A DNA stretch of 64,000 nucleotides from Wuchereria bancrofti (Eukaryota; Nematoda; Chromadorea; Rhabditida; Onchocercidae), in the NCBI GenBank assembly GCA_005281725.1, contig SSBO01000003.1:10661251-10725250 (forward strand). The letters are read 5' to 3'. Every line of letters starts with the position of its first letter. Positions within the stretch are counted from its first letter, which is position 1. Both the position numbers and the translations under genes were made by a program. Below, one piece after another: positions 1-12,714 of the stretch. The notes under the pieces were generated by a model that saw only the letters and a program-made list of their open reading frames with translations, did not search any database and was not told the DNA's origin.

Positions 1-368
1 TGTTTTGTTATAAAATTTTATAAGACACTCGTGTTTGTACAGTTACTAAATAATTAATATGTAGTCAGTAAATTTTCAAGAAAATGATAAATTTAGAATT
101 TTGGAAATTGAAGCTTGAAATTTTGAAAATTTAAAAACCAAACTTTGAAGAAATTGGAATTTAAGTGATTATTTCAAGCACATAATTTGGTTTTTTTTTT
201 TACAAAGAAAGAACAATTTTCGAATACGAGTGAAAAAATTATTGGCAAAAAAAAGAAATATTGGCGTAGAATTTTCTGAATGCTTTTTAAGAAGGCTATG
301 AAACCTAATACCTATGTAGGTATTAATAAGTTTAACTGCTTAATTTATAAGAAAAATTTTTAATTTTT

Positions 369-374
369 TTTATT
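369..374 (-). terminator. Polyadenylation signal of the two-module surface protein gene
   Basis: AATAAA on the minus strand about 100 bases after the TAA stop at 475-477. This is a typical distance for a short nematode 3' UTR and supports the terminal exon. Confidence 0.5.
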
Positions 375-474
375 ATATACTATTTCAAACAAAATAGAAA
401 ATTTAAAATCAAAAATTTGTTAACAATTGCATGCTACCAATATGATAGCTTTTTGTTCTGCAAACTGTATAAAT

Positions 475-3400
475 TTACATTATTTTAATTAACAGTAACA
501 ACAGTAATTCTACAATTACAATGAAAATAGCTGTTGTTAGCTTGATGGAATTTCCAGAGGCCAACATATTTCTTGCTTGTATGTCTGAATATAATTTTGA
601 AATTACGATATTAGTAAAATTTCGACTAAAAATTTGAACTAAAAGTTATTAAGCTAAGCTGGAAGAATTATCATTAATTCATTGAATTAATGAGATAGAT
701 TTTGCCTAGGCAACAAATTCTATTCAATATTTGATATTTTTTGCGTTTCAAATTAGCAGGAAAAAATGAAATATCAAATGAAAAGTTCGAATTACTAATT
801 TAAATTTCAACCAAATTTTTTTTTAAATCCTACAAAAATTTGTTAAATTTTACTATTAAATCGTGTATTACTAGATAAAACAGTAAATAAAACTTTCATT
901 CAAATGAAAGGTTAGATAATCTGTAAATGACAGTCAAATTTTAATACTTTCATGGTAAACATTATTTTTGCCCACCTTTTGCAACATTTTGCTGATCTAA
1001 CATAATTGTATCGCTCTCATTTTCATTTTTTGCAATCGATTTACAACTGAATAATAATTCTTTGCCACAAACAATCTTTTCAAATGGTTTTGCAGATGAT
1101 TTGAGTGATATCTTTTTTGTTGTTAATTCTCGACTTGTTACATTTGAATGTGATTTTTGCTCTCTGTTTTCAGTCACATTTCGATAATCTAAAAAGAAAT
1201 CTTAAATAATAAATTATTATTATTGCTATATTTTTTAAAGAATTCTTTCTTTACTAAAGAAGAAAAAATAATGCTCTAACTTTTTGACTTTATTTTTTCC
1301 TTTTCTTTGAAAATCAAAATTTTTAAATTTACAGTGAAATTATTAGAAAGTGAAAGATTACAACAAAAGAAAATTTTAATTTCATAAAGTCATACTGCTA
1401 AGTGTGACGAAGTATTGATAAAAACCATTTTTCAACGTATCACTCAGAATGTGAACAGCGTAATATCCGGTTGATTGTACATAGTGCAATCGAACGGTTG
1501 AATGAACGGTTTGTAATGCAAAATATCCGGAATTATTTGGACTTAACATTTCATATATATAATTATTTGAGATGAATACTCCATCCATTTCAATATCATT
1601 TATAGCATTTTTATCCATGAATATCTAAGGAAAACCTTCTTCTAATTAATTAACAGAAGATTAAATTTATTATTAAAAAATAAAACAAATGGAAAAGATA
1701 GAAATATATTGAATGCTTTGTTAGCCAGATATAGTGTATACATATATCCGACTGACTTATCTATCAAATCAGTTGATCGTATTACAATTTTTGCTTTGCT
1801 ATAATTAGGTTATTAGACACTAATTAGTTTATTAGCATAATAGAAGTAAAGTTTAATTTAGCGTAAGTAGACGTAGATTTATAAAGATATCATTTTACAG
1901 CGTCATTTCAACTTTTGTAAATTCTCGAATCTTTATATTAACTCTTTTAAATCAAATCTGTCACTTTTATAAACTGAAATTCAGTTTTTACCAAATTGAT
2001 AAGGAGAAAATATTAATAAATAATATTAAATATGCAAAAAAAGAAAGAAAGAAATCTTTTTTATCATATCAATGATAAGTGTTTTACTAATAGTGAATTC
2101 TTAAATTTTAAAGACTTAATTTTTTTATAATGAAATTATTTTTACTTTATGTCAAGCAAAAAGTTATAAAGTAAAAATTTCAGTTGCTTCTTACCAGAAC
2201 CCAATTTTGATAATGACAAGCAACGAAATGACTTCTTCCCGTAACATATTGTAGAGTAGATGGAATAAAATCAATGTAACTACCTTTCATATTAGATGAA
2301 CCAAAATAATAAATTTGAATGTAATCATTTCTAAATTACTGTACATCAAAAATGATAATATTACAATGCTTACAGCTATTTTGCCTGCTACTATTAAACA
2401 AATATTTTTGCTGTACAAATAAAACTAAGCAATTATAAAGTTGAAAAAAATCAAATAAATAATAATTAAATACTGCAAAGAGAGAATAGTAATCATAATA
2501 ATTATTAATAATAATATAAAAGATTACCTACAATACATTGTTGAAAAATCAGAGAATATTTGCGCTGATAACTGAAAATAATGTTGCATCGTTGCTGGTT
2601 CAAATTTCAACCGTTTAATTTCTTTGGTGGCTGATTTTTTACGTGGAAAAAAATCCACGTAATACGCTGAACATTTTCTATCTGACGGTGTCATCGTGAA
2701 AAAACCCGAATGGTTGTAATGTTGTGCTATAAGCAAATGGTGCATATCATGCAATGACATATCGTTTTTCATTGAACAAGCTGAAAATATATTTAAATTT
2801 CAAAATTCAGCAATAGTCGTAATACAGAATAAAAAAGGAGGATAAATTTGTACCAATGAAATTATCATAACTTTATATTTCATGGATATTATTAATCAAA
2901 TTTCATATGTATATATATGATTAAAAATTTAATTAAACAATTTTTCAACAATATAAATTGCTTTATATGAAAGACATAATTGGAAATTTAATTAAATAAT
3001 TTCTCAACAATATGTGTTATTGCTGAAAAAAGTTGTTTGCTTGGAAAAAAATATGACACTATGAGCTAAATCAAATATAATATAAAAAAGTCTGAAAGAA
3101 TTAAAGGAAATATAGAAAGTGGCAGTAAAATTATCTATAAATATTAAAATCGTCTGCATAAAATGAAAAATTAAGAATGTAAGAATACCACTTTGTGATG
3201 GTATAGGTACTGCCATTGTACAACCAAAATCTAATCGACTTTCAGTATTGTGAATGATTAGCAATTGTTGCAGAGTAATAATCACTTGAAATGATTTATC
3301 ACTCCATAAATTCATTGATAGTTCTTCACCAGATCCATAGTAAGCAAAAATTGAAGAATTTCTTGCAATCTAATAAGTTCATGTTTTATTCAAATAAAAT

Positions 3401-6400
3401 TTAAAACAAAAAATTTTCCTATGTTTTGATTATAAATGGAAATGGAAAAAAATTTCTGCATATCTGAGTGATTTCTGTATTAGTGAAATGGAAAAATTAA
3501 AATTTCAAACCTCTTAGTGCTTATTTAATGTTTACTTATTTATATCTTAATAGTTTCAGCAGTATCATTCTTTTTATTCAAGAGAAAAAAGCAACTAATT
3601 AACTGTTCTATGCAATTAAGAAATGAAGCATGACAAAACTCTACTGTCGATAAGAGCATTACTGTAGCATAAAGTGTACCGTAGACATTTTTTTTGCTAG
3701 CATACTGTACCACAAATGTTTTAACAATAGCATTTATAAAAAAATTTATTAAAACTAGCGGAATGCTTTTATTCATAAAGCAGTTAGTAACAATTATATT
3801 AGTGTGAAAAATTTCGTATCTAAAAAAATAAGGGTAAGATAGCCAAAAAAGAGAAATGAAAATAAAAAATATTTTTCAATGAGTTTTTTTTACTGTGAAT
3901 TCAATCACTTAAAAATTGAGTCTGAGCAGAAATGCCTATGTATATGGAAATTTCCATTTAATAGTCGTTTATCATACTTTTTGTTTGCAAAAGTTAGTTT
4001 CAAAACTGAGTACGATAACGTACGATCAATCGATAAATTATTGGATAAATAAAAAACGCGAAAAAGATTTTTTTTGAAAACAAAATTTACCGTAGCTTTA
4101 ATATTGTAAAAATTTTCGTTCCCATCCACTTTTGCTATAACTGATATTTTTGTTGTTCGATAAGATGGTAAAAGATAAACAATTGAATGACTATTATTAG
4201 CCACTGACTTTGGTAATGAAAAGGAATAATTTCGACCAGCCATTTTTAATGGTAACACTAAAATATTCCTTTTCAATGCTTATCGTTTCTTATAATGCAA
4301 TAAAATTTTTGCTTTATTTTATTAGCTTTGTATAAATTGATTTTACAGTATTAATTAATATTTGCTAGTAAATTATAAATTATTATTTTATGTGATTAAA
4401 AAAAAATCATTTTAAATAATATTTGATATAATCGAGTCAATTGTGTTCAGTAAATTTGCCTTCAACCTTTGCGTTTTTTAATTACTGAAATCATTATCTA
4501 ATTTAATTCTTCATATTCACATTGAGAAGCTTTATGATAATAATGTTTACTTGTAAATCATAAATTAAAAAATACAGAATAAGAATAAATAAGAAACAGA
4601 AAATATTAAAATTACAAAAATAATACAGCTGTAAAATTTTTAATAGGATTATGAGACATGGAATTTTAAAAAGAAAATTAATTTTAGTAGTATAAATTTA
4701 ACTCAAATGCATATTCCGGTGAAAATTTCTTCTTTCATTTTTCTTTTTAATAAAAGCTTAGAGTCGGAACTGTATCACCACTGTCTGTACGATTATCATT
4801 TCATGAATTAGATGAGTTATCATAACAGAATTATTTTAAACTAGGATGACAATATATGAAACCTGTAAAACTGTCACCAATTCTATTGCCGATAAAACAA
4901 GATTGGGTGACAGATATTGGAATAGTAGATGTTATCGTGATTCGCGAATCATAATTACTCTTATAAATGCTAACATTGTATGCATTATAAAGTTTTGTCA
5001 TCATTATTTTATTCATTTTCAACTGAAAAAAAACAAACCTTTCACAAATCTGAAATTAATCTTTTTCAATGTTCAAACTTGTAATTTGACAACCTAACAA
5101 CATTAAATTAGTTTGAAAAAATCTTTAAATAAAATTTTCTCTTCAAAAATCTGCTCGATAAACTATAAAATATAAAGAAAAATGAAAAGAAATCGCATAA
5201 TTTCTGCTGAAAATTTGACAAACAAAAAAATTAATTGTTAAAAAATGAAATTAACCTTATGATGTGTGTATGGTTTAATGTTATATAACATTTCAATCAA
5301 ATTTCCTTTCGATCCATTACAATAGCTAATTCGAACTTTTGCAAACATGTATGGATGAGGGTTAAGGATGTCAAGAGTTAAATCAGTGTTGAAATTATCA
5401 CTGGCATTCTCGACTGTCATCCATGGAAATAATGTTATAAACGATACGCCGAAAATATCTTGGTGATATGAGTTTGCATTATTTCTCATCGTCCATTTTA
5501 GCGTTTCCGTCGGATATGCTAAAAATTTTTGACGAAAGAAAAGTTAAAGTTTTCTAATGCATGCTAACAAAAGTGATAAAAATTTAGTAATGTTTGATAA
5601 ACATTTATTCGTTAAGCTTAACTTTCAAACATTTAATTAAATTTGATAGGTAGAATAAACTTCAACTTTAAATTTATAACTTTTCTCCCCCTCATATCCT
5701 ATGACTAGTTATTTTAAATTTTAAAAATTGATTCATTTGAATAATTTTAAAAAAATGTAAATATTTTCATGAATTTTTCTTGGTTTTATTTTTTTATTTT
5801 CCTTATTCTATTTTTAAAAAAATAAAAAAGATACAGTTTCAAAAAAATTTTTTACCATTAAAAGCATATGCATAACCATAATTTTTCCTGTTTCCACCAA
5901 ATATAAAAAGTAAATAACGTCCGTTTGATTCCAAACAATGCATTCCACGCTCTAATCTTGTTGTATTAATTTTGCGCATTGTAATGGAACGAAATGAATT
6001 TTCAAAATATTGCACATATTCCGCACCAATTACTTTACCATCTAATAGTATGCTGTCCAGTTGACGTGAAATATCATAGAGCTAAAGTAAGAGTAACGAA
6101 AAAAGGTTTTTTAATGATTTAATTTCGTTAATTGTTGTATAATAAATCTAAAAAAAGTTTTCATCTAATGAAAACGACACATTAATCAATTCATTAAGTT
6201 TAAAAGGTTCTTTAAAGAATTAATTATTCAACTTAATGCGTAAAATTATGTTTGAAAGTAATTCAATAATTTAACTCTAAATTTATTTTTAAGCAAATTA
6301 TTTTATAAATGTTATTTCGGAGTAATTATCCTCTTTTTTTGCAGTATAAAATGAGCATTTTTGTTTAAATATCTTTAATATACATGCTCATTTGCTAAAA

Positions 6401-9400
6401 TGTTTGACTTTATTTTCGTTTTTTCGCTTTTTTCTTTTTGTTTAACTGAAATTAAATTTCAGTTTTTTTTTTTTTTGATAATATTTGATTAATAGACCTC
6501 TCTCTTTCCCTCTCTCTCTCATATAGTTTTTTTTNTTTTTTTTCTTTGAAATTCTTAAATTGAAATCATTTATCATTTTAATTATTTATAAGGTATTATA
6601 GAATTAAATTCATTCTCCAATGGAACAAGAATAATTTGTTCATAAAGATGAAAAAAAAAAAGATTTAATAATGAATTAGATAGAAAAAAAAAAAGAATTT
6701 TAAAATTATACTTTGAACTATTTATTCCAACCGGATGCTTTATAAATTTTTAGGATAAAAAATTTTTTTGAAATTTTTATAGATTTCAAACGAAAAAAAA
6801 AGACAACAACAAAAACAAAACAAAAGAAATGAATTTATTGTTTGATTTTTTTTCTTTCTTTCTTTTTTTTTCAAAGTTTTAAAAATGATAAAAATTGGTC
6901 GTACAGTAAATTAAACTAATTTCTAAACATATAAACTTATCATTAGCTCCTAATTAATTTAAATTTCATGCAAAGACAATAAAATAAAATGAATGGAAGA
7001 GCAAAGATTTTAAGTAAAAAGTAATTATAAAATGTATAGTCATATTACCTTTTACTTCATTTACCTTATGCTAATTTATCTTTATTAAAGTAAATCGTAT
7101 GAATAGCAACTTCAAATAATTTTAAATTGTATGAATAGCAACTTCAAATAGTTTTTAAAGTTTTTTTTTTTTTAAAGATTTCATTTCTTTATGCGTAATT
7201 TTGTGGTTTGTTTGTAAAATCGTAAAATGAATTAGCAATCCGTGAAATTATTGACATTGTGTTGTAAACTATTAACAAAGAAAAGTAAAGAAAATATGAA
7301 ACAATCCAGTCATTAAGTATACAATGCTAATCAAATATACAAAATGTACATAGTAATTCAAATTTAAGTAAAAAGTAATCATAAAATGTGTGCTCATATT
7401 ACCTTTTCTTTATAAAAGTAAATTGTATGAATAGAAATTTGAAATAGTTTTAAAGTTTTTAAAACAGATATGAAATTAACTATTTTATTTCAAGATATCA
7501 TTTAGATGCAAATATGATTAAATAAATTAAATTTTACTTTGAAGAAAAAAACATTTTTCAAGGTACAATGAAATTATTATATTTCTTTAGGTCTAATAAA
7601 ATTTACACTTTTAAAATATTAGATAATCCGTATAGCAATATATACGCCATATCTTAACATTGACAATAAACTTTTAGTTAGTGATAAGAAAAGTATTTTA
7701 AATGCTGCTTGAAATCATTGATGAGTTAAATGAAAAAAACTAACAAATAAATGTTCACTTTCATTTTTATACGGAAAACACATTCGTCCGGTGAGGTACT
7801 GTGAGTAAGCAGGTATCATATCCAGAAATGAGTAAAGGTTTTGATATGTTTCAAAGCGAAGTAATTGAAAGAGAGTATTGCTATAAAAGTGAAATTATCA
7901 CATTTACTTTGTATTTCTACACCAATATTTTGTAAACTTTTTGTTATCTAATTTTGGTTATCAGCAAATAATACAATCAATAATGTTTTCTACGTATAAG
8001 CAAATTAGATATCATAAAAATTAGGTTTGTAAAAATTATCTGGAATGAAAAAATCATAAAATTTAATTGTTTGAAATAAATAATGAAACAAATACGGTTG
8101 ATAATGCTTTAAACAAACCTTTTTAAATTGGTGAAGTAAAAAATTAGAAAGAAAAAGTTTGGGGAAAAAAGAAGAAAGTTAAACAGTCTGAAAAGTTAAA
8201 GAAAGCAATGATATAATAAAAGAAGAAGAGCAAAGGAACGAATGTAAAATATTAAATTTAAGTATAATACAACTAAAATCTTAGCTTAAATATTGCACAG
8301 GCAGAAGATTAAGTATGAAAAATTCTGTTAAATAATAAAGATAAAAAGTGAACTTTGATGCATAACCAATGATTGCGTCTTTAAAGTGATAATTCCATTC
8401 AATTGCGATATCATCAAAGATATCACAAGGTTTAACATCAATTAACTTTGTATTATTAGGTCGGAATGTGGCGACAGTAAACGCTTGACAACTTTGCATC
8501 GGTGGTGACAGGAAGAGATGAGTTTGACAATTCTCGGAAGATTGCAAGGGAGTGAAATGAGCGTCGAAATCGTCTCGAAGTGCTATTTGAGAGTAAACTG
8601 AAAATGGCATTCAAATATGATGAAAAATTCGTTTTATTTATTTTTGTTATCTTTGATTTTTATTTTTTGATAACATTTTTATTTCTGTCATAGAAAATGC
8701 TATTTAAAGGAGAAAATTTAGAATTTGAAGTCAAAAAAAAGTGCAGTAAAATTGATGAAATCAAAGTTCATCTTTTTTCTCTTTTCATTTTTTTTATTCT
8801 ACTTCTGCAATCTAATAATATTCAGTTTAAAATGATTTCTTTTCTTTTTTAAACAAATTATCATTTTTCCAAATTAATTAAATTATTTCAAAAATGATTT
8901 CAACAGCTTCAACAGATTTAATCAACTTCTTTAATATTAATTTATTCTTTAACTAATTTAGTTTATTTAACATTAATTTTAATTTATTTGATCCAAGAAA
9001 TTATAATACCATTGTGGGGCAATGGCATAAGCATCGTACATGCAAAGCTTTCATTTGAAATTTTCATCAATTGTGTTTGCATTGCTAATAAAATTACAAT
9101 TGGTGATGAACTTGTTATGTACACAATAGAGGAATCATTGATTGAATTATTGTATGCATAAATCATCGATCCACGATCAAACTGAAAACTAATTCGAAAA
9201 ACAACAAGAAAAACGGAAATGATTGAAATAATGATATCAAGTAATTAATTAATTCATTTCAATTTGCTAATATAGTCTAAATACCATTTTTTGCCACATA
9301 TTAATTACTTTTTATTAATTGAATTCTAATAAAATAGGTTTTCATTTTTAGAATTTTATAAAAACATTTGATATAAATTAAAAATTTCTCTGATTAAAAT

Positions 9401-10626
9401 GCCGATTTCTCTTCCGTTTTTAGGAAAATAGAGGAATGATTGGAAATGCAATAAATTTCTAAAAATTTATTTGTACCCGCGAAATCCTATTGGTTCGTGT
9501 AAAATTTTTCCTTGTAATCGTTGTAATGTTTATGTATGAATCGGTATATGTCGGTATGAAATAAGCTGTTGATATGCCACTATCGAACATAAATGTTGCA
9601 ATTGAAATTGAAAACGAATAATGATTTCCGGCCATGGTTACCGGTAAAACTGAAAAAAAAAAAAAAACCTGAAAATGGTAAAAGTTTATAATATGTTTGA
9701 AAATATTTTAGTAAGTAAATGTCGACGTCTAATCAACAATAATTCCTTTTTTTTTGCCTTTCTCTCTTTTCTTCCCTTCTGAAAATATAAGAAATTGAAA
9801 AAATGGTTTTAAAATGTTTTTTTAAATGGCGTTAAAAAAATATCTCACAAATAATTTATTTTAAATTATATTGAAGAAAGTAGAAATGAATTCATTAATT
9901 ACTACCTGTGAAGCAATCACCATTTTTACGGGTGATAAAAATGCATTCTATGATTGAAACTGATAAATTTGAAGAAATGAAAATTCGTGTTGCGCCAACT
10001 GAGATGACACTTCTTCTGTCGTCTTTAAATGGCCGTGTCATTACCATCGTTGTATCAAATTTATGCTAAATAAACAAGTAATTATAATTATTGGTTTAGA
10101 GCTTTATAATTTTAAATTTAACTATAATTAGTGAATAATTTTCATGCAATGAAATAATCTTTTTTCTAAAATAATCTTTTTTGAATGATTTGTTTGATAA
10201 TTTTTTAAATGATACTGTTTGATCTATCATGATGTTACGATGTATTTTTAATTTCAAAGAAAAAAAGGATTATCTGATTTGCTTTATTTACATTTTTTTA
10301 TGATAAGATGAAGTGATAATAGAAATTTGGCCAATGAATTTTAATAAGAGACAATATTTTGTCAACGAAACTGACTGTAATGTAAGAATTTGGTGGGATG
10401 TGAATAAGATCCTTTGATAATTCCGCCATACTGTTGAAATGTCCTAAGCCAATGTCATATTCAATGACAATCGTTGCTGTCTCATTTTCTGATGCATTAA
10501 CGATTTCAAAGGTAAGAGAGGTACTATTTGATACTTTGTTGCTCCATGGAAATAGCGTTACAAATTGAGTGCCAAATGTATTTGGGTAATTCTTATTAAT
10601 TTTCATTATTGCTCTTTGTATTAGCA
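475..10626 (-). CDS. Tandem two-module IgGFc-binding-like surface protein (5' end incomplete)
   Basis: Sixteen exons in transcript order: module A 10376-10626, 9906-10065, 9477-9649, 9010-9181, 8354-8597, 7745-7880, 5856-6081; module B 5256-5518, 4863-5022, 4091-4257, 3189-3369, 2528-2780, 2195-2330, 1396-1624; tail 976-1188, 475-584. All phases agree and give about 1,024 residues. The modules align throughout: GTQFVTLFPW with GVSFITLFPW, GDCFTG with GDSFTG, VLPVTMAGNHYSFS with VLPLKMAGRNYSFS, IPAYSQYLTGR with IPSTLQYVTGR. Exon 7 of module A carries YGYAY. These resemble the N-terminal IgGFc-binding domain of FCGBP-type proteins; the family call is from memory of the pattern. No VWD or TIL cysteine pattern is seen. 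The tail has N-glycosylation sequons (NVT, NES) and ends in a hydrophobic stretch (TAIFIVIVELLLLLL) just before the stop, so a GPI or membrane anchor is likely. Several donors (GTCAGT, GTTAAT, GTTCAC) are weak and were chosen by module alignment. Likely role: extracellular adhesion or mucus-like surface protein (inference). Confidence 0.72.
7012..7460. repeat. Imperfect duplicated segments in an intron
   Basis: A block around 7012-7165 (AAAAAGTAATTATAAAATGT, then a motif containing GTATGAATAG) recurs at about 7367-7460 with substitutions and deletions. Inside the first block, GTATGAATAGCAACTTCAAA itself occurs twice about 31 bases apart. It lies in the 1.66-kb intron between the sixth and seventh exons of module A. 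No coding capacity is seen; local tandem duplication is the simplest reading. Confidence 0.5.
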
Positions 10627-10885
10627 CTGAAATTAATTTTTTATCTTACTTTTTTCTTTGTAAAGTTGTTTATACTTTCTATATTTCTATTTCATACTAC
10701 AATTTCTAAATTTTATATGCTAAATGAAAATTTATATCATAATTTCTGCATCTAATTAACATTTAAATTGTCGTTTGTATATCAATTTGATTAGATACTT
10801 AGAATTTAAAGCATATAAATGTTATTTATCAGTGACTGATAATCATCATTGTTTATACTCATGATTTAAAATATGTAAATCTCCA

Positions 10886-10915
10886 TTATCATTATCAGTG
10901 ATAATCAAGTGATAA
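10886..10915. promoter_or_regulatory. Cluster of GATA-type sites (TTATCA/TGATAA)
   Basis: Four sites lie within 30 bases: TTATCA at 10886 and 10892, TGATAA at 10899 and 10910. Another inverted pair sits at 10826-10842. This lies just upstream of the first module exon, inside the presumed first intron of the surface-protein gene. GATA factors of the ELT class bind TGATAA in nematode gut and epidermis; use here is inference, and the AT-rich background makes single sites common. Confidence 0.35.
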
Positions 10916-12128
10916 TCAATTTCAGCTGAAAATGTCGCAGTTTTTGTGCGAAATTGTGAGAAAAGTTAATCAATTTATGTTAACTTATAATGTTTCCTCT
11001 GAGAGTTATTTTTTAAAACTCTATGGCGCATCCTTTCGGAATACTTTGACAATACCACCTGGAAATTCTGAAAATTCAGATTGATTCCGCTCTTTCCCGC
11101 TTTTTTTACTCCATAAGAAGTTATTTATTATTAGCTTGACAAATCATATGATTTATCCATTTTATCAAAACAAAATTTCAATAGTAATGATGACCTTTAA
11201 CCCTATATTTGATTGTATCATTAATAATGATTCCTAAGTAATGATGACTAGACCTGAATGAGATTAAAACAATGTTGTGTCCACTTTTCCAATTGAAAAA
11301 GAGCCTAGTTAATTTTAATTATAACAAGTTAATTTTTAAATTAATTTTAGTTATAAGCAATATTATATACCTGTGAAACAAATAAGCATTTGGAATTTTT
11401 GAAGCATATTGCAATTCAAGGTATAAATATTTGCATGCTGAAATTTTATCTAAAATTTTCAAATTAAAATTTTAAGGCTTATGAACTTTGGTCTGATTGT
11501 CAATTTTTTTCGGAAAACTTCACCAAAATGTTACTGTTAGTGTGAAAATATATTTGTTAATTTTATGCTTGCTTGATGCTTGGAAAAAATTTATGCTGGC
11601 GAAAAAAGACTTATTTTGAAATATTTTTTCATTTATACTTTTTAAATTTTCTGTAAGAGAAAAATTTTTGATTTTACAAATGAAAAAAATGTGGAAAATC
11701 TTTATGTTATGAAATATTTGCATTAATGAGCGCATTGAGTAATTTCATTTTGCCTTTTTTCTTTCTTTTTTTTAATTTTAGAAAAGCATTTTCAAAAGCG
11801 AAATACTTTTCTTTCATCTAAATTTAATTTTTTTTTCTTTTTTTAATTGGAAAGAATTTCTACTCTGAACAAATAAACAAATTTCGTTATCACACAAATT
11901 CAAAATAGCATAACAATCAAAATAATTCATAAAAACAAAACAAACAAAAAATGAAACACAACCAACCAACAATGTGCAAAAATCGTAATGAAATACAAAT
12001 TAATATTGTTTTGCTTTTTATAATTTAACAAAAACATTTCAGGTTGCTAATTTAATTTCACGTGAATGCTTAATTTATTAGCAAAGAATTTATTAATAAA
12101 ACCTTTTATTTGGAAAAAACTGATAATT

Positions 12129-12185
12129 TCAAAAAGAAAAACAAATTTGTCAAAAAAAAAAATTCAAAAAGAAAAACAAATTTGT
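12129..12185. repeat. Short direct duplication
   Basis: A run beginning TTCAAAAAGAAAAACAAATT occurs twice in tandem (near 12129 and 12163), separated by a poly-A stretch. It is AT-rich slippage-type sequence with no evident function. Confidence 0.5.
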
Positions 12186-12697
12186 CGATAAACTAATGGA
12201 ATAAACTTTAAATAAATAATAAATTAGCTAAGCTTTGCTGTGTTGATATCATAACTTTTTTCACTTTTGTAAAAATTGGTAATGAAATTTCACATTTCAA
12301 AATTTTTAAACAATAATATCGATTTTTGGATTATAAAACTGATTAACATCACTTTCAAAAAAAACTTTTGCTTTATTTTTTAAATATTAATTTTTATTCC
12401 TAAGTAACTAAATGATAAGCGCAGCATCCTAATTAATAATCAGTGTTGTTCTCTATTTTTAATTTCAGTGTTTTATTATGGAAAGCAATGTCCATCATTA
12501 AATTCATTAATTGGATTTTGTTTTTAATTAGAATCGCACATTTCATTTTTTTCAAAGTCCATTTTTTTAAGTTTTTTTTTAAGTTTTTGTGGCAGTAACA
12601 GTTTATCAATCTCTTAGTTTTCAGTTATTACTCATTTACTTTCTTCTAGAAAGACGCTAATTCCATTGCTGCAATATACAGAATGATTTGATAGGAT

Positions 12698-12714
12698 GTG
12701 ATAACAGTTATCAC
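12698..12714. promoter_or_regulatory. Perfect palindrome of two GATA sites
   Basis: The 17 bases GTGATAACAGTTATCAC form a perfect inverted repeat (8 + 1 + 8), placing TGATAA and TTATCA face to face. A similar arrangement, TTATCAGTGATAA, is at 14866-14878, with a further TGATAA at 14887. Confidence 0.35.

Noticed and set aside
9728..9730. Search for tRNA, rRNA and CRISPR-like features across the window
   Set aside because: No cloverleaf-compatible sequence with a TTCGA-type loop, no rRNA blocks and no spaced direct repeats were seen. The only tandem arrays are micro- and minisatellites. The coordinate is nominal.
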